A stretch of 53,130 bases of DNA from Pelagibacteraceae bacterium AG-430-P08 (GTDB taxonomy: Bacteria > Pseudomonadota > Alphaproteobacteria > Pelagibacterales > Pelagibacteraceae): positions 1 to 53,130 of the forward strand of contig QCOL01000007.1 of assembly GCA_003212925.1 (NCBI GenBank), written 5' to 3'. Under the pieces are notes generated by a model. The model was not told the origin of the DNA. It was given only the letters and a program-made list of their open reading frames with translations, and did no database searches. Below, in pieces: positions 36,584 to 47,938 of the stretch. Within the stretch, counting starts at the first letter, position 1. The number at the start of each line of letters is the position of its first letter. A program made the position numbers and the translations under genes.

Positions 36584-38496
36584 TATTTAACAATTAAGAA
36601 GGTTAAAAAAGCAGAAAAACCAAGTAACATTACAAATGCATATTGATAAATATAACCACTTTGGAATTTATTGGCTTTAATAGAAAATTTTTTAATTACC
36701 TCAGAAATACCATCAGGTCCAAAGCCATCAATAACTTTAATATCAAAAAACTTCCACAAAAATAATCCAAACTTTTTCGAAGATTTTACGAATAAAGTGT
36801 CATAAATTTCATCAAAGTACCATTTATTTAATAAAAATTCATATAATGGTTTATTAATATTTAATAGTTGAGTTGGGAAATTCTTATTTTTTACAAACAA
36901 ATAGTAAGCTAATGGTATAGATAAAATTACTAAAGTTGGGGTTAAAATTAAAAACCATAATGGTGGATGATCGGTGCTTAATGGTTCTAAAAAGAAAATT
37001 GATTCATTCCAAAAATTATTAATTCCCTCATAACCTATAAATAAATCTTTAAAAATAAATCCAGCAAAAATCGCTCCAATAGATAATATTATTAAAGGTA
37101 TTAACATAACTGGAGGAGACTCATGAGTCTCCTCAATCTTAAATTCCTTGTTGTTATACTGTCCATGAAAAGTTTTAAACATCAATCGCCACGAATAAAT
37201 TGATGTTAAAAAAGCTGTAAAAATACCTATTCCAGCTGCATAATATCCCGTAGTACTCCCACTTAAATATGCAAATTCTATAATTGCATCCTTAGAATAA
37301 AAACCAGACAGCAAGGGAAATCCTGTTAATGCTAAAGTTCCAATTATCATTAAAGCATACGTATAAGGCAATTTTCTCCATACTCCTCCCATATTATTTA
37401 TATTTTGCTCATTTTTAAATGCATGAATAACAGACCCTGATCCTAGAAATAATAATGCCTTAAAAAATGCATGAGTAAATAAATGGAACATAGCAACATT
37501 ATATGCACCTACACCAGCCGCAAAAAACATATAACCTAATTGACTGCATGTTGAATAAGCTATGATTTTTTTTATGTCTGTTTGAACTAAAGCTACACTC
37601 GCTGCAAAAAAAGCTGTGCTCATACCAATTATGGTAACGATGTTTAAAGCTAACTCTGAATATTCATATATTGGTGAACACCTTACGACTAGAAAAACTC
37701 CAGCTGTAACCATAGTTGCTGCATGAATCAATGCAGAAACTGGTGTTGGACCCTCCATTGCATCTGGTAACCATGTATGCAAAAAAATTTGTGCAGATTT
37801 ACCCATTGCACCAATGAATAATAATAAACAAATTAAATCTACAGCATTAAACTGAATACCTAAAAAATTAAGTTTTTCGTCTACAACTGTTGGGATTTGA
37901 TTAAAAACTTCTGTGTAGTTTACTGTTCCAAATAAATAAAAAATCAAAAATATACCAAGAGCAAAACCAAAATCTCCAACCCTATTTACAACAAACGCCT
38001 TAATCGCTGCTGCATTTGCAGTTTCTTTTTTAAACCAAAAACCAATTAAAAAATACGAGCAAAGACCTACCCCTTCCCAACCAAAAAATAATTGTATAAA
38101 ATTATCAGCCGTTACCAACATTAACATTGCAAATGTAAATAACGATAAGTAAGCCATAAATCTCGGTTTGTGAGGATCGTGAGACATGTATCCAATCGAA
38201 TAGATATGAACTAATGCAGAAACAAAAGTTACGACTACTAACATTACTGATGATAATGCATCAATTTTCATTGACCAGTTTACCTGTAACGATCCAGAAT
38301 TAATCCATGTAGCAATTTTGATATTTTCCTCGTATTGATTAAAAATTACCTCATAAAATATAATTGCTGAAAAAACAGCTGAAATTGATACCAACAAACT
38401 TGTAACTATCTCAGAATTTCTGTCACCTATTAACTTGCCAAAAAATCCAGATATAATTGATGCGATTAATGGTAATGCTAAAATTGAAATTTCCAT
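36583..38496 (-). CDS. nuoL: NADH-quinone oxidoreductase subunit L
   Basis: NuoL is the distal proton-pumping subunit of complex I. The 637-residue protein has the core LHTWLPDAMEGPTPVSALIH, then HAATMVTAGVFLVVR and KKIIAYSTCSQLGYM. The long C-terminal extension contains the WYFDEIYD segment that starts the lateral helix region. Length matches the family. It lies 1 base after nuoK. Confidence 0.98.
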   Translation of the reverse strand: MEISILALPLIASIISGFFGKLIGDRNSEIVTSLLVSISAVFSAIIFYEVIFNQYEENIKIATWINSGSLQVNWSMKIDALSSVMLVVVTFVSALVHIYSIGYMSHDPHKPRFMAYLSLFTFAMLMLVTADNFIQLFFGWEGVGLCSYFLIGFWFKKETANAAAIKAFVVNRVGDFGFALGIFLIFYLFGTVNYTEVFNQIPTVVDEKLNFLGIQFNAVDLICLLLFIGAMGKSAQIFLHTWLPDAMEGPTPVSALIHAATMVTAGVFLVVRCSPIYEYSELALNIVTIIGMSTAFFAASVALVQTDIKKIIAYSTCSQLGYMFFAAGVGAYNVAMFHLFTHAFFKALLFLGSGSVIHAFKNEQNINNMGGVWRKLPYTYALMIIGTLALTGFPLLSGFYSKDAIIEFAYLSGSTTGYYAAGIGIFTAFLTSIYSWRLMFKTFHGQYNNKEFKIEETHESPPVMLIPLIILSIGAIFAGFIFKDLFIGYEGINNFWNESIFFLEPLSTDHPPLWFLILTPTLVILSIPLAYYLFVKNKNFPTQLLNINKPLYEFLLNKWYFDEIYDTLFVKSSKKFGLFLWKFFDIKVIDGFGPDGISEVIKKFSIKANKFQSGYIYQYAFVMLLGFSAFLTFLIVK

Positions 38497-38497
38497 C

Positions 38498-38809
38498 TTA
38501 TCCTTTTAATTTGTCTATCTCTTCAACTCTTATAGTTCCCGCATTTCTGTAATAGACTACTATTATAGCAAGACCAATTGCTGCCTCAGCAGCTGCTACA
38601 GTCAAAATAAATAATGTAAAAACTTGACCAGTTAAATCGCCAAGATAAATAGAAAACGATACTAAATTAATGTTCACAGCTAATAATATCAGCTCAATAC
38701 TCATCAAAATCACGATAATATTTTTTCTATTAAGAAAGATACCAATGACACCAATACTAAAAATTACTGCTCCTAAAGTAAGATAATGTCCTAGACCTAT
38801 TTCAATCAT
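38498..38809 (-). CDS. nuoK: NADH-quinone oxidoreductase subunit K
   Basis: NuoK is a three-helix membrane-arm subunit that continues the charged axis of complex I. The 103-residue protein shows [19 protein letters not shown], a helix with the conserved Glu in [16 protein letters not shown] (glutamate needed for proton transfer in the family), and [17 protein letters not shown]. It overlaps nuoJ by 8 bases. Confidence 0.97.
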   Translation of the reverse strand: MIEIGLGHYLTLGAVIFSIGVIGIFLNRKNIIVILMSIELILLAVNINLVSFSIYLGDLTGQVFTLFILTVAAAEAAIGLAIIVVYYRNAGTIRVEEIDKLKG

Positions 38810-39437
38810 CTATCTTTACTCCTTTATTTGATTGAACTTCTAAAACTTCAATACCTTCAGATCTTTCTCTAGAAATTTGTTTGAAATAACTTTGTGTTTT
38901 GACTCCTTCTCTTCGTCTAAAAGTAAGAACGATTGCACCAATCATTGCGATTAATAATATCATTCCACTAATTTGAAAAATATGAATATAGTCAGTATAC
39001 AAAACCTGGCCTAATGAGTGTGTATTACTTATTTCATTGGAAATTTGAGTGGTATTTGGATTAGATAATTCTGGTTTATATTTCCAACCACCTACAACAA
39101 TAATTAATTCAAAAAAAATAATTGTGCTTATAATTAAACCAACTGGAATATGACTAGAAGAAGTTGTCTCTGAATTAAACCACTGATTTTTTTGTTGAGC
39201 AACATTCAACATCATTACAACGAATAAGAACAAAACAGCTACGGCACCAACATATACAATTAGCATTATCATTCCTAAAAACTCCGCTCCAATCATTATA
39301 AAGAGACATGAAATACTGATAAAATCTAATATTAAAAAAAAAACTGAGTGTATGGTATTTTTCGAAACTGTAACCATGATGGCTGAAATGACTGCAATAA
39401 TCGAAAAAACGTAAAAAAATATTGCATGAGCTTCCAT
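38802..39437 (-). CDS. nuoJ: NADH-quinone oxidoreductase subunit J
   Basis: NuoJ is a five-helix membrane-arm subunit. The 211-residue protein has the conserved [20 protein letters not shown] segment, whose helix carries the pi-bulge in complex I structures, followed by FLFVVMML. Its fifth helix ([16 protein letters not shown]) is followed by the RRREGVK basic tail. It lies 4 bases after nuoI and overlaps nuoK. Confidence 0.97.
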   Translation of the reverse strand: MEAHAIFFYVFSIIAVISAIMVTVSKNTIHSVFFLILDFISISCLFIMIGAEFLGMIMLIVYVGAVAVLFLFVVMMLNVAQQKNQWFNSETTSSSHIPVGLIISTIIFFELIIVVGGWKYKPELSNPNTTQISNEISNTHSLGQVLYTDYIHIFQISGMILLIAMIGAIVLTFRRREGVKTQSYFKQISRERSEGIEVLEVQSNKGVKIDD

Positions 39438-39441
39438 AAAT

Positions 39442-39927
39442 TTACCTATAAGGTTTATCTGATTTTATATTCGCCGCTAAAATATTTTCCCATCTATCTC
39501 CATTATCTAGAAGTTTTTCTTTAGTATAATAAAGTTCTTCTCTTGTCTCTGTTGAAAATTCAAAATTTGGACCTTGCACTATTGCATCTACAGGGCATGA
39601 CTCTTCACATAAGCCACAATAAATACATTTCATCATATCAATATCGTAACGCGTAGTTTTTCTGCTCCCATCAGATCTTTCAGCTGACTCGATTGTAATT
39701 GCTTGCGCTGGGCAGACTGCTTCACATAACTTACATGCTATACATCTCTCTTCACCATTTGGATATCTTCTAAGTGCGTGCTCTCCTCTAAATCTTGGGC
39801 TAATTTTTCCTTTTTCAAAAGGATAGTTTATTGTTTTTTTTGTTTTAAACATTTCTCTTAAAGCAATTAGTAAGCCAGTTACAAAATCAACCATGAATAT
39901 TGTTTTCAAAAATCTTGTAATTTTCAT
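39442..39927 (-). CDS. nuoI: NADH-quinone oxidoreductase subunit I (2 x [4Fe-4S])
   Basis: NuoI carries clusters N6a and N6b that pass electrons toward N2 in NuoB. The 161-residue protein has both ferredoxin motifs, [15 protein letters not shown] and [15 protein letters not shown], each with four cysteines. A conserved [18 protein letters not shown] precedes them. Length is normal. nuoH ends 1 base upstream. Confidence 0.98.
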   Translation of the reverse strand: MKITRFLKTIFMVDFVTGLLIALREMFKTKKTINYPFEKGKISPRFRGEHALRRYPNGEERCIACKLCEAVCPAQAITIESAERSDGSRKTTRYDIDMMKCIYCGLCEESCPVDAIVQGPNFEFSTETREELYYTKEKLLDNGDRWENILAANIKSDKPYR

Positions 39928-40926
39928 TTACAGTGTAGGTAAAAGGTTGAAATAAAATAAATAACTGGCAGTCAAAACAACATAGGTTAGAGAAAGTGGA
40001 AGGAATATTTTCCAACCTAATCTCATTAATTGATCATATCTATATCTTGGTACGACTGCTTTAACTAATGCAAATAAAATAAATAAAAGTAATATCTTTA
40101 AAATTAGCCAAATAGCTCCTGGTACTAAATTAAATGGATATAAATCAATAGGTGAAAGCCAACCCCCTAAAAATAAAATCGATCCTAAAGCACACATTAA
40201 TAAAATGTTTGCGTACTCTCCTAACCAGAACATTGCATACATCATGCCAGAATACTCAGTTTGATATCCTGCAACCAATTCTGCTTCAGCTTCTGGTAAA
40301 TCAAAAGGTGGTCGATTTGTTTCTGCTAAAGCGGAAATAAAAAATATTACAAACATTGGAAATAAAGGAATTATAAACCAGATATTTTGTTGAGCTAAAA
40401 CAATATCAGTTAAATTCAATGATCCCACACACAAAAGGACATTGATGATGATTATTCCTATTGAAACCTCATAAGAAACCATTTGCGCCGCAGATCTTAT
40501 TGAACCTAAAAAAGGATATTTGGAATTGGATGCCCAACCCCCCATGATAATTCCATAAACTCCAAGAGAAGAAACGGCAAAAATATAGAGAATTCCAACA
40601 TTTATATTAGCTAAAACCTGATCTTCTCCAAAGGGAATAACCGCCCATGCTATCAAAGCTAAAGTCATTGTAATGATAGGAGCTAAAATAAAAATAATCT
40701 TATTTGAACTAGCTGGAATTATGATTTCTTTAAAAATATATTTTAATGCATCAGCCAATGATTGTAATAAACCAAACGGACCAACAACATTGGGACCTTG
40801 TCTTTTTTGAACAAAAGCCCAAACTCTTCTATCTAACCAAACAATCATGGCTACAGAAACCAATACTGGAACAAGAAGAAAGAGGATCTTATAGACCTCT
40901 TCAAAAACTAAATTCATATATTCCAT
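39928..40926 (-). CDS. nuoH: NADH-quinone oxidoreductase subunit H
   Basis: NuoH anchors the peripheral arm and forms the quinone entry site. The 332-residue, roughly eight-helix protein has [20 protein letters not shown], then [39 protein letters not shown] and [18 protein letters not shown], all diagnostic. It lies 3 bases after nuoG. Confidence 0.98.
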   Translation of the reverse strand: MEYMNLVFEEVYKILFLLVPVLVSVAMIVWLDRRVWAFVQKRQGPNVVGPFGLLQSLADALKYIFKEIIIPASSNKIIFILAPIITMTLALIAWAVIPFGEDQVLANINVGILYIFAVSSLGVYGIIMGGWASNSKYPFLGSIRSAAQMVSYEVSIGIIIINVLLCVGSLNLTDIVLAQQNIWFIIPLFPMFVIFFISALAETNRPPFDLPEAEAELVAGYQTEYSGMMYAMFWLGEYANILLMCALGSILFLGGWLSPIDLYPFNLVPGAIWLILKILLLFILFALVKAVVPRYRYDQLMRLGWKIFLPLSLTYVVLTASYLFYFNLLPTL

Positions 40927-40929
40927 TAT

Positions 40930-42963
40930 TTATCCTTCTGTGCCAGTTCTTTTAACTTCTAATTTTGAATTATTACAATTCAACATTGTTTTTGATGAGC
41001 GTGCAATTACATTTGAAAAATAATAATCCTTGTATGAAATTTTAAGTATTTCATCCTCAAAATTACTTAAATTTTCTTTAATATTAGAGTGTCCTTCCTG
41101 TTTTTCTTTTTTTAAATTTATATAATTAAACATACTGCTCTCTAATTCATCTTTATCATTAAAAAGTCTTCTATTATTCATAAATTCAGCAAAATTGTTT
41201 ATGATTTCCCAATCTTCTTTAGCATCTCCTGGTGGATATGATGCTTTATAAGCCTTTTGTACTCTACCCTCTAAATTAGTAAAATGACCTGATTGTTCTG
41301 TGTAAGCTGCACCTGGCAAAATAATATCTGCAAGTTCTGCACCATTATCACCATGGCTTCCTATATATATTACAAACTCATTTTTTTTATTAAATTTTAG
41401 ATCATCTTGACCCATTAAAAAAACTAAATCAAATTTGTTTTCATTCAGATTCTTAATTAATTCATTTTTTTTATCAACAATATCAAGATCTAAACTTCCA
41501 ACTGTAGCTGCATCGGTTGGTAAAAAATTTAAAGGACTCCATTCGTCAGTATATTTATTATTTCTCAATAAAAAATTTTTAAATGAGCTAAATAAAAATT
41601 TTGCTGACTTAGATTTTTGAAATGACTCTCCAAATATAACCATTGGTTTTTGAGACTCTATAATATCTTTTGTCAGTTCATTTTTACTTTCAAAAATATC
41701 TTTGATTGTTTGAGTTTTTCCATCAAGGCTTTGATAAGGATAAGTTAGATCACCTACATCGTTTAAAGAAACAATCCTAACTTTATTTTTTAGATATGCC
41801 TTTCGGATTCTTGCATTTAGCATAGTAGCTTCAAATCTTGGATTAGTACCAATCAACAGAATAAAATCTGACTCCTCAATACCATTAATCGTTGAATTGA
41901 ATAAATAGTTTTCTCTTTTAGAGCTATCAATAAACATTTCAGATGATCTAGATTCATAATTTTTTGTATCTATAGTTCTCTCTAAAAATTCCTTGAATAT
42001 ATAGCTAGCCTCCATATTTATAAGATCTCCTACAAATCCAGCTATTTTATCTTTATCAGTATTTTGTATTTTTGATTTTATTATTTTAAAAACTTCATCC
42101 CATGAGGCTTTTTCGAATTTGTTATTATATTTAACATATGGTGTATCAAGTCTTTGATTTAATAAACCATCGCAAGCATATCTTGTTTTGTCTGATATCC
42201 ATTCCTCATTTATGTCTTCATTAATTATTGGTAGTACTCTTTTTACCTCCCAGTCATATGTATCTACTCTAATATTTGATCCAACAGCATCCATTACGTC
42301 AATAGTCTCTGTTTTTTTTAACTCCCAGGGTCTTGCTTCAAATACATAAGGTTTAGACGTAAGGGCTCCTACTGGGCAAAGATCTATTACATTACCTGAT
42401 AATTCTGACTGTATTGATTTTTCTAAGTATGTTGTGATTTGCATATCTTCACCTCTACCTATTGCACCTAGTTCAGGCACACCAGCAATTTCTGTTGCAA
42501 ATCTAATGCATCTAGTGCAATGAATACATCTGGTCATTTGGGTCTTAATTAGTGGACCCATGTTTTTATCAGGAACTGCTCTTTTATTCTCTTTAAATCT
42601 AGATTTATCAATTCCATAAAACATTGACTGATCTTGAAGGTCACATTCACCACCTTGGTCACAAACAGGACAATCCAAAGGATGATTTGCTAATAAAAAT
42701 TCCATTACGCCCTTTCTAGATTTTTCTATTTTGGGAGTATTTGTTTTTATTACCATACCCTCAGCAGCAGGCATTGCACAAGAGGCTATAGGTTTTGGAG
42801 ATTTTTCCATCTCAACAAGACACATTCTGCAATTTCCAGCAATTGATAATTTTTCATGATAGCAAAATCTTGGAATTTCAACCCCAGCTTTTTCACAAGC
42901 TTGTAGTACAGTCAAACCCTCCTCGATTTCAACTTCTATATCGTTTACTTTTAATTTAAGCAT
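40930..42963 (-). CDS. nuoG: NADH-quinone oxidoreductase subunit G
   Basis: NuoG carries clusters N1b, N5 and N4 in the peripheral arm. The 677-residue protein has the [2Fe-2S] cysteines in [17 protein letters not shown] and a later cysteine at SCAMP. The His-plus-three-Cys N5 motif is in [17 protein letters not shown], and the N4 motif in [11 protein letters not shown] with its fourth Cys in [10 protein letters not shown]. No N7-type extra cluster motif is seen. The C-terminal molybdopterin-oxidoreductase-like half is catalytically empty, as usual. It overlaps nuoF by 8 bases. Confidence 0.97.
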   Translation of the reverse strand: MLKLKVNDIEVEIEEGLTVLQACEKAGVEIPRFCYHEKLSIAGNCRMCLVEMEKSPKPIASCAMPAAEGMVIKTNTPKIEKSRKGVMEFLLANHPLDCPVCDQGGECDLQDQSMFYGIDKSRFKENKRAVPDKNMGPLIKTQMTRCIHCTRCIRFATEIAGVPELGAIGRGEDMQITTYLEKSIQSELSGNVIDLCPVGALTSKPYVFEARPWELKKTETIDVMDAVGSNIRVDTYDWEVKRVLPIINEDINEEWISDKTRYACDGLLNQRLDTPYVKYNNKFEKASWDEVFKIIKSKIQNTDKDKIAGFVGDLINMEASYIFKEFLERTIDTKNYESRSSEMFIDSSKRENYLFNSTINGIEESDFILLIGTNPRFEATMLNARIRKAYLKNKVRIVSLNDVGDLTYPYQSLDGKTQTIKDIFESKNELTKDIIESQKPMVIFGESFQKSKSAKFLFSSFKNFLLRNNKYTDEWSPLNFLPTDAATVGSLDLDIVDKKNELIKNLNENKFDLVFLMGQDDLKFNKKNEFVIYIGSHGDNGAELADIILPGAAYTEQSGHFTNLEGRVQKAYKASYPPGDAKEDWEIINNFAEFMNNRRLFNDKDELESSMFNYINLKKEKQEGHSNIKENLSNFEDEILKISYKDYYFSNVIARSSKTMLNCNNSKLEVKRTGTEG

Positions 42964-44284
42964 TCTTATCTAACAAGTGTTGATCTACCAAGTAAGGAAT
43001 ATTTTGGGTTTCTTTAACAATTGGATCAAAATTATTTCTTTTTTTTATTTCATCTTTAAAATGTCTTAACAAACCTTGAACAGGCCATGATGATCCTTCA
43101 CCAAATGCACATATTGTGTGACCTTCAATTTGTTTAGTTACATCACCTAGCATTTCAATTTCATCTTTTGAAGCCTCTCCTTTTGCCATTCTTTCGAGCA
43201 TTCTCCACATCCAACCTGAACCCTCTCTACAAGGTGTGCATTGACCACAACTTTCATGCTTATAGAATCTAGCAATTCTTGCCATACATTTAATTATGTC
43301 TTGATCTTTATTTATAACGACTACTCCTGCTGTACCTAGCCCACTTTTTTCAGCTACTAAAGAGTCAAAATCCATTGTCAGTGTTTCACACTTTTCTTTA
43401 GGAATAAGTGGCATTGAAGATCCTCCAGGTATTACAGCTTGTAGATTGTCCCAACCGCCAATTACACCTCCTGCATGAACTTCTATTAATTCTTTCAAAG
43501 GTATGTTCATTTCCTCCTCAACATTACATGGATTATTAACATTTCCAGAAATACAAAATATTTTAGTCCCAGTATTTTTTTCTCTACCTAAGGAAGCAAA
43601 CCATTTACCACCTCTTCTTAGAATTGTTGGAACTACAGCTATGGTCTCAACATTGTTAATTATTGTTGGACATCCATACAAACCAATTAATGCAGGGAAA
43701 GGTGGTTTTAATCTTGGCTGACCTTTATTACCCTCAATGCTCTCGAGTAATGCTGTTTCCTCTCCACAGATATAAGCTCCTGCACCGTAATGTATATAAA
43801 CATCTAAATCCCATCCAGTTCCAGCGGCATTTTTACCAATTAATTTTTTTTCATAAGCTTCGTCAATTGCAGCTTGAAGCTTTTGTCCATCAACAAAATA
43901 CTCGCCTCTTATATAAATATAACAAACATGTGCTTGAATTGCATATGAAGCTATTAAACATCCCTCAATGAGTTTATGTGGTTCAAACCTTAAGATATCT
44001 CTGTCTTTACACGTGCCTGGCTCTGACTCATCACCATTAATAACAAGGTAGTGAGGTCTAGATCCAACCTCTTTTGGTGCAAATGACCATTTAAGACCTG
44101 TAGGAAAACCTGCTCCCCCTCTTCCTCTTAATTGAGAGTCTTTGATTTCATTTATGATCCAGTCTCTACCTTTTTCAGTAATTTCTTTAATATTTACCCA
44201 ATCACCTCTTTTTTGAGCTGAAGTTAAATCAGAACCTAAATCGTTATATAAATTTTGAAAAATTCTATCTTGATCCTTAAGCAT
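42956..44284 (-). CDS. nuoF: NADH-quinone oxidoreductase subunit F (FMN, NADH site)
   Basis: NuoF oxidises NADH through FMN and cluster N3. The 442-residue protein has the NADH loop [16 protein letters not shown], the FMN segment [34 protein letters not shown] and the N3 cysteines in [12 protein letters not shown] plus HTICAFG. Length is normal. It overlaps nuoE and nuoG by 8 bases each. Confidence 0.98.
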   Translation of the reverse strand: MLKDQDRIFQNLYNDLGSDLTSAQKRGDWVNIKEITEKGRDWIINEIKDSQLRGRGGAGFPTGLKWSFAPKEVGSRPHYLVINGDESEPGTCKDRDILRFEPHKLIEGCLIASYAIQAHVCYIYIRGEYFVDGQKLQAAIDEAYEKKLIGKNAAGTGWDLDVYIHYGAGAYICGEETALLESIEGNKGQPRLKPPFPALIGLYGCPTIINNVETIAVVPTILRRGGKWFASLGREKNTGTKIFCISGNVNNPCNVEEEMNIPLKELIEVHAGGVIGGWDNLQAVIPGGSSMPLIPKEKCETLTMDFDSLVAEKSGLGTAGVVVINKDQDIIKCMARIARFYKHESCGQCTPCREGSGWMWRMLERMAKGEASKDEIEMLGDVTKQIEGHTICAFGEGSSWPVQGLLRHFKDEIKKRNNFDPIVKETQNIPYLVDQHLLDKNA

Positions 44285-44885
44285 TTTTTAATACCATTAA
44301 TGTTTTTCTTCCATTTTCTGGTTCATTGTTTATACGTCCTCTGTATGAACCTGGTTTAGGTTTTTCATCTTTTAAAATTTTATCTAAAATTTCTAAAGTT
44401 TTTTCTTTATCTAAATCCTCATAATAATCGTCATTAATTTGCATCATTGGAGCAGTAACACATGCACCTAAACACTCCACTTCCATCCATGAACAATTTT
44501 TATCTGGTAATAATTCAGATTCATTGTCAGAAATTTTTTCTTTACAAGCCTCAACTATTTTACTAGCTCCTCTTATCATACACGGCGTTGTGGTACAAAC
44601 TTGTATAAAGTATTTTCCAACAGGTGATAAATTAAACATGCTATAAAAAGTCGCTACTTCATAAACTTTTATGTAAGGCATATCTAAAAGTTTGGCTATA
44701 TATTTCATTGCAACTAAAGGTATCCAATTATTATTTTGTTTTTGGGCTATATATAACAATGCCATAACTGCGCTTTGTTGTTTTCCCTTGGGATATTTTG
44801 AAATAATCTTATTTGCTGATTCTAAAGAGGATGAATTAAATTCAAAGCTCTTTGGTTGGTCTTTGGCTGGTCTCTTTAAACTCAT
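44277..44885 (-). CDS. nuoE: NADH-quinone oxidoreductase subunit E ([2Fe-2S])
   Basis: NuoE carries the [2Fe-2S] cluster N1a next to the flavin. The 202-residue thioredoxin-fold protein has all four cluster cysteines, in CTTTPC and ECLGAC, and the preceding [16 protein letters not shown]. It overlaps nuoD by 4 bases and nuoF by 8. Confidence 0.97.
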   Translation of the reverse strand: MSLKRPAKDQPKSFEFNSSSLESANKIISKYPKGKQQSAVMALLYIAQKQNNNWIPLVAMKYIAKLLDMPYIKVYEVATFYSMFNLSPVGKYFIQVCTTTPCMIRGASKIVEACKEKISDNESELLPDKNCSWMEVECLGACVTAPMMQINDDYYEDLDKEKTLEILDKILKDEKPKPGSYRGRINNEPENGRKTLMVLKNA

Positions 44886-46057
44886 CTATCCACCTCACCA
44901 AAAACTATATCTAAAGAACCGAGTACTGCAGGAACGTCAGCCAACATATGTCCTTTGATTAAATAATCCATTGATTGTAAATGTGAAAATCCAGGTGCTC
45001 GAATTTTACACTTATAAGGTTTACTTGATCCATCTGAAATTAAATAAACTCCAAATTCTCCTTTTGGTGCTTCAACTGCTGTATAAATTTCATCTTCAGG
45101 CACACGATATCCCTCAGTAAATAATTTAAAGTGATGTATCAAAGCTTCCATCGATTGTTTGATATCTTTTTTTGATGGAGGTGTTATTTTTCCATCAAAA
45201 GTTTTGATTGGGCCTTTTTCCATTTTTGACAAACATTGTTTAATTATTTTGACACTTTCTTTCATTTCTTCAATCCTACATAAATATCTGTCGTAACAAT
45301 CTCCATTTTTTCCTACAGGAATTTTAAATTCTAGTTGATTATAACAATCGTATGGCTGTGATTTCCTTAGATCCCATGGAACGCCAGAACCTCTAATCAT
45401 AACACCACTAAAAGAATAATCGAGAGCGTCTTCTTTCGTAACAACACCAATATCAACATTTCTTTGCTTGAATATCCTATTGTCAGTCAATAAGTTTTCT
45501 AGATCATTTATTATTTTTGGAAAAGTTTCACAGAATTTTGCAATATCTGTCTCTAAACCTGCTGGTAAATCTTGATGCACACCACCAGCTCTAAAATAAT
45601 TTGCATGCAATCTTGATCCAGATGCTCTTTCATAAAAAGTCATTAGAGTTTCTCTTTCCTCAAAACCCCATAAAGATGGTGTCAAAGCTCCAACATCTAA
45701 TGCTTGTGTTGTAACATTTAAAATGTGACTTAAAATTCTACCAATTTCACAAAACATCACCCTGATAAATTGAGCTCTTATTGGAACATTAATATCTAAA
45801 ATTTTCTCAATAGCTAAAGCAAAAGCATGTTCTTGGTTCATTGGGGCAACATAATCAAGACGATCAAAATATGGAACTGCTTGCATATAAGTTTTATTTT
45901 CAATTAATTTTTCGGTACCACGATGTAGTAGTCCAATATGAGGATCTGCTTTTTCTACAACTTCTCCATCCAACTCTAGAATAAGTCTAAGTACTCCATG
46001 TGCTGCTGGATGTTGTGGTCCAAAATTTAAATTTAAGTTTTTAATTTTTTTTGTCAT
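44882..46057 (-). CDS. nuoD: NADH-quinone oxidoreductase subunit D
   Basis: NuoD forms the quinone-binding pocket with NuoB. The 391-residue protein begins with [17 protein letters not shown], then [20 protein letters not shown], and ends DIVFGEVDR, as expected. It is separate from nuoC, not fused as in E. coli, but overlaps it by 17 bases. Confidence 0.98.
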   Translation of the reverse strand: MTKKIKNLNLNFGPQHPAAHGVLRLILELDGEVVEKADPHIGLLHRGTEKLIENKTYMQAVPYFDRLDYVAPMNQEHAFALAIEKILDINVPIRAQFIRVMFCEIGRILSHILNVTTQALDVGALTPSLWGFEERETLMTFYERASGSRLHANYFRAGGVHQDLPAGLETDIAKFCETFPKIINDLENLLTDNRIFKQRNVDIGVVTKEDALDYSFSGVMIRGSGVPWDLRKSQPYDCYNQLEFKIPVGKNGDCYDRYLCRIEEMKESVKIIKQCLSKMEKGPIKTFDGKITPPSKKDIKQSMEALIHHFKLFTEGYRVPEDEIYTAVEAPKGEFGVYLISDGSSKPYKCKIRAPGFSHLQSMDYLIKGHMLADVPAVLGSLDIVFGEVDR

Positions 46058-46646
46058 TACTATCTGCTAATTCTTTAATATATTTCGTCCCTTCCCATGG
46101 ACTTTCATAATCAAAGTTCCTATAATTTTGTTCTAGTTTTACAGGTTCATTAACTACTTTTTTTAAATCCTCGCTGTATCTAACTTCGGTATGACCAGTT
46201 AAAGGAAAATCTTTTCTAAGTGGATGACCTTCAAATCCATAATCTGTAAGTATTCTTCTTAAATCAGGATGATCTTTAAAATTTACACCATACATATCAA
46301 AAACTTCTCTTTCCATCCAATTAGCTGAGGGAAAAATTGAAGTAATTGATGATATAACTTCATTTTCGTTTACATCATAACTTAAGATCATTCTTTGATT
46401 AAATTCATGGCTTAAAAATAAATAAACAATTTTAAATCTTAAAGACCTCTCTGGATAGTCAACAACTGTGATATCTATAAGCTGTCTAAATTTTGTATCT
46501 TTGTTAGTTTTGATAAATAAAGTTACATCTATCAAATCATCTTTATCAATTTCTACATAAATTTGATTATGTTTTATTTTGGAACTATTTATTTTAGTCC
46601 CAAGCTCTGAATTAATTTTTTTTTCTAGATCAGTTAAATTGTTCAT
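46041..46646 (-). CDS. nuoC: NADH-quinone oxidoreductase subunit C
   Basis: NuoC is a peripheral-arm connector without cofactors. The 201-residue protein has the signature [20 protein letters not shown] followed by [20 protein letters not shown]. It lies 1 base after nuoB, and its 3' end overlaps nuoD by 17 bases in another frame, the longest overlap in this operon. Confidence 0.97.
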   Translation of the reverse strand: MNNLTDLEKKINSELGTKINSSKIKHNQIYVEIDKDDLIDVTLFIKTNKDTKFRQLIDITVVDYPERSLRFKIVYLFLSHEFNQRMILSYDVNENEVISSITSIFPSANWMEREVFDMYGVNFKDHPDLRRILTDYGFEGHPLRKDFPLTGHTEVRYSEDLKKVVNEPVKLEQNYRNFDYESPWEGTKYIKELADSNDKKN

Positions 46647-46647
46647 G

Positions 46648-47163
46648 TTATCTACTAATGGATCCTTTATTTCTTATTTTTTTTTGTAATTGCATAATTC
46701 CATATAATAAAGCTTCTGCAGAGGGAGGACATCCAGGAACGTAAATATCAACTGGAACAATACGATCACAACCTCTAACAACTGAATAAGAATAGTGATA
46801 ATATCCTCCACCATTAGCACAACTTCCCATTGATATTACGTATCTAGGTTCTGGCATTTGGTCATAAACTTTTCTTAGCGCAGGAGCCATTTTATTGGTT
46901 AATGTACCCGCTACAATCATAACATCAGATTGCCTTGGCGAACCTCTTGGTGCAGCACCAAATCTTTCAATATCATATCTTGGCATTGCAGTTTGCATCA
47001 TTTCAACTGCGCAACAAGCAAGACCAAAAGTCATCCAATGCAACGAGCCTGATCTAGACCAGTTTATTAAATTATCTATTGAAGTTGTTATAAAGCCATT
47101 CTTGCTGAAATCTTCAGCAAGTTGTTTAAACTCTTCTGGAACTTGGTCTAGTTTATTATTCAT
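46648..47163 (-). CDS. nuoB: NADH-quinone oxidoreductase subunit B (cluster N2)
   Basis: NuoB carries N2, the last cluster before quinone. The 171-residue protein has the tandem cysteines in [10 protein letters not shown], another in [11 protein letters not shown], and the last in [14 protein letters not shown]. The whole family signature, including [19 protein letters not shown], is present. It starts 11 bases after nuoA. Confidence 0.98.
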   Translation of the reverse strand: MNNKLDQVPEEFKQLAEDFSKNGFITTSIDNLINWSRSGSLHWMTFGLACCAVEMMQTAMPRYDIERFGAAPRGSPRQSDVMIVAGTLTNKMAPALRKVYDQMPEPRYVISMGSCANGGGYYHYSYSVVRGCDRIVPVDIYVPGCPPSAEALLYGIMQLQKKIRNKGSISR

Positions 47164-47174
47164 TTAAAAAAATT

Positions 47175-47543
47175 TTATTCCCAGTCTAATGCACCTTTTT
47201 TCCACTCATAAATAAAACCAATAGTAAGTATGAATAAGAAAATCATCATTGAGGAAAAACCTAAAATTCCAATATTTCCTAAAGAAATTGCCCACGGAAA
47301 TAAAAATGCTATTTCAAGATCAAAAATTATAAAAAGTATTGCTACCAAATAAAAGCGGACATCAAATTCCATTCTTGAGTCTTGAAATGGCTCAAATCCA
47401 CATTCATAAGCTGATAACTTTTCTGGATCTGGATTTTTTGGAGATAGAATAAAATTAATTACTATAAAAGCACTACTCAACCCTAACGCAATAATTAGGA
47501 ACAATATTATTGGTAAATAATCTTTTAAAAATTCCGCAGTCAT
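47175..47543 (-). CDS. nuoA: NADH-quinone oxidoreductase subunit A
   Basis: NuoA is a three-helix membrane-arm subunit at the junction with the peripheral arm. The 122-residue protein has the conserved loop [20 protein letters not shown] followed by [20 protein letters not shown]. Both are diagnostic; the Cys in YECGF reports the active/deactive state in mitochondrial homologues. It is the first gene of the nuo operon and has a promoter-like site 39-68 bases upstream. Confidence 0.97.
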   Translation of the reverse strand: MTAEFLKDYLPIILFLIIALGLSSAFIVINFILSPKNPDPEKLSAYECGFEPFQDSRMEFDVRFYLVAILFIIFDLEIAFLFPWAISLGNIGILGFSSMMIFLFILTIGFIYEWKKGALDWE

Positions 47544-47581
47544 GGTGGAATATATATCATTTTTTAAAGTTAGATGAAGTG

Positions 47582-47611
47582 ATGATAGGTCACATTATTC
47601 AAAATATACAA
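47582..47611 (-). promoter_or_regulatory. Candidate nuo operon promoter
   Basis: On the minus strand TTGTAT (47611-47606), an 18-base spacer and TATCAT (47587-47582, 5 of 6 to the -10 consensus) would start transcription about 30 bases before nuoA. The -10 lies in a short imperfect symmetry GTGATGATAGGTCAC (47579-47593). The -35 is poor, so the nuo genes may also receive read-through from the tRNA promoter. Confidence 0.35.
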
Positions 47612-47630
47612 GCTATTTGATAATGATTTT

Positions 47631-47651
47631 CACTTTTAAACATGAAAAGTG
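47631..47651 (-). other. 7-bp hairpin directly after tRNA-Asp
   Basis: CACTTTT (47631-47637) and AAAAGTG (47645-47651) form a perfect 7-bp stem with a 7-base loop, overlapping the encoded CCA end of tRNA-Asp. On the transcribed strand it is followed by AAAATC, not a T-run, so it is not a classic terminator. It could mark 3' processing or slow the polymerase. Confidence 0.25.
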
Positions 47652-47726
47652 GCGGGAGTGAAGGGACTCGAACCCTCGACCTATCGCGTGACAGGCGATC
47701 GCTCTAACCAACTGAGCTACACCCCC
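47650..47726 (-). tRNA. tRNA-Asp(GTC)
   Basis: The minus strand folds into a complete 77-base cloverleaf with encoded CCA. It has a 7-bp acceptor (GGGGGTG with CACTCCC, one G-U), D arm GCTC/GAGC, anticodon stem ATCGC/GCGAT around loop CTGTCAC (anticodon GTC), and T arm with TTCGAGT. The discriminator is G73, as expected for tRNA-Asp. It lies 14 bases after tRNA-Val and shares its transcript. Confidence 0.97.
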
Positions 47727-47740
47727 ACTTTTGATTCTGT

Positions 47741-47816
47741 TGGTGGGCAGTAAAGGACTCGAACCTTTGACCCCCTCGGTGTAAACGAGATGCTCTACCA
47801 ACTGAGCTAACCGCCC
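47741..47816 (-). tRNA. tRNA-Val(TAC)
   Basis: The minus strand forms a 76-base cloverleaf with encoded CCA. The acceptor is GGGCGGT with ACTGCCC, the D arm GCTC/GAGC. The anticodon stem TCTCG/CGAGG surrounds loop TTTACAC (anticodon TAC, Val), and the T loop is TTCGAGT. Discriminator is A73, the expected base for tRNA-Val. It is the first gene behind the promoter at 47835-47862. Confidence 0.97.
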
Positions 47817-47834
47817 TAAACCAAAAATCAATTG

Positions 47835-47862
47835 TTTATATCTTTTAGTACAATAAGGTCAA
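47835..47862 (-). promoter_or_regulatory. Promoter of the tRNA-Val / tRNA-Asp unit
   Basis: TTGACC (47862-47857) and TATAAA (47840-47835) on the minus strand each match the sigma70 consensus at 5 of 6 with a 16-base spacer. Transcription would start near 47828, about 12 bases before tRNA-Val. This is the best promoter-like sequence in the window. Confidence 0.65.
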
Positions 47863-47916
47863 GAATAATAACCTCTTATAAATAGCAAAATAAATAATTT
47901 AAGATTAAGAAATCTG

Positions 47917-47938
47917 AAAATAATATTGAAATTATTTT
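47917..47938 (-). terminator. Weak AT-only hairpin at the end of the glycosyltransferase gene
   Basis: AAAATAAT (47917-47924) and ATTATTTT (47931-47938) form a perfect 8-bp all-A/T inverted repeat with a 6-base loop, spanning the glycosyltransferase stop codon. A second small AGATT/AATCT hairpin and T-rich DNA follow. A stem without G or C is weak, so termination is uncertain. Confidence 0.25.

Noticed and set aside
47613-47831. 72-codon minus-strand open frame starting in the tRNA region
   Set aside because: It runs straight through tRNA-Val and tRNA-Asp; its translation (GGVAQLVRA-like) is the well-known artefact of translating tRNA genes.
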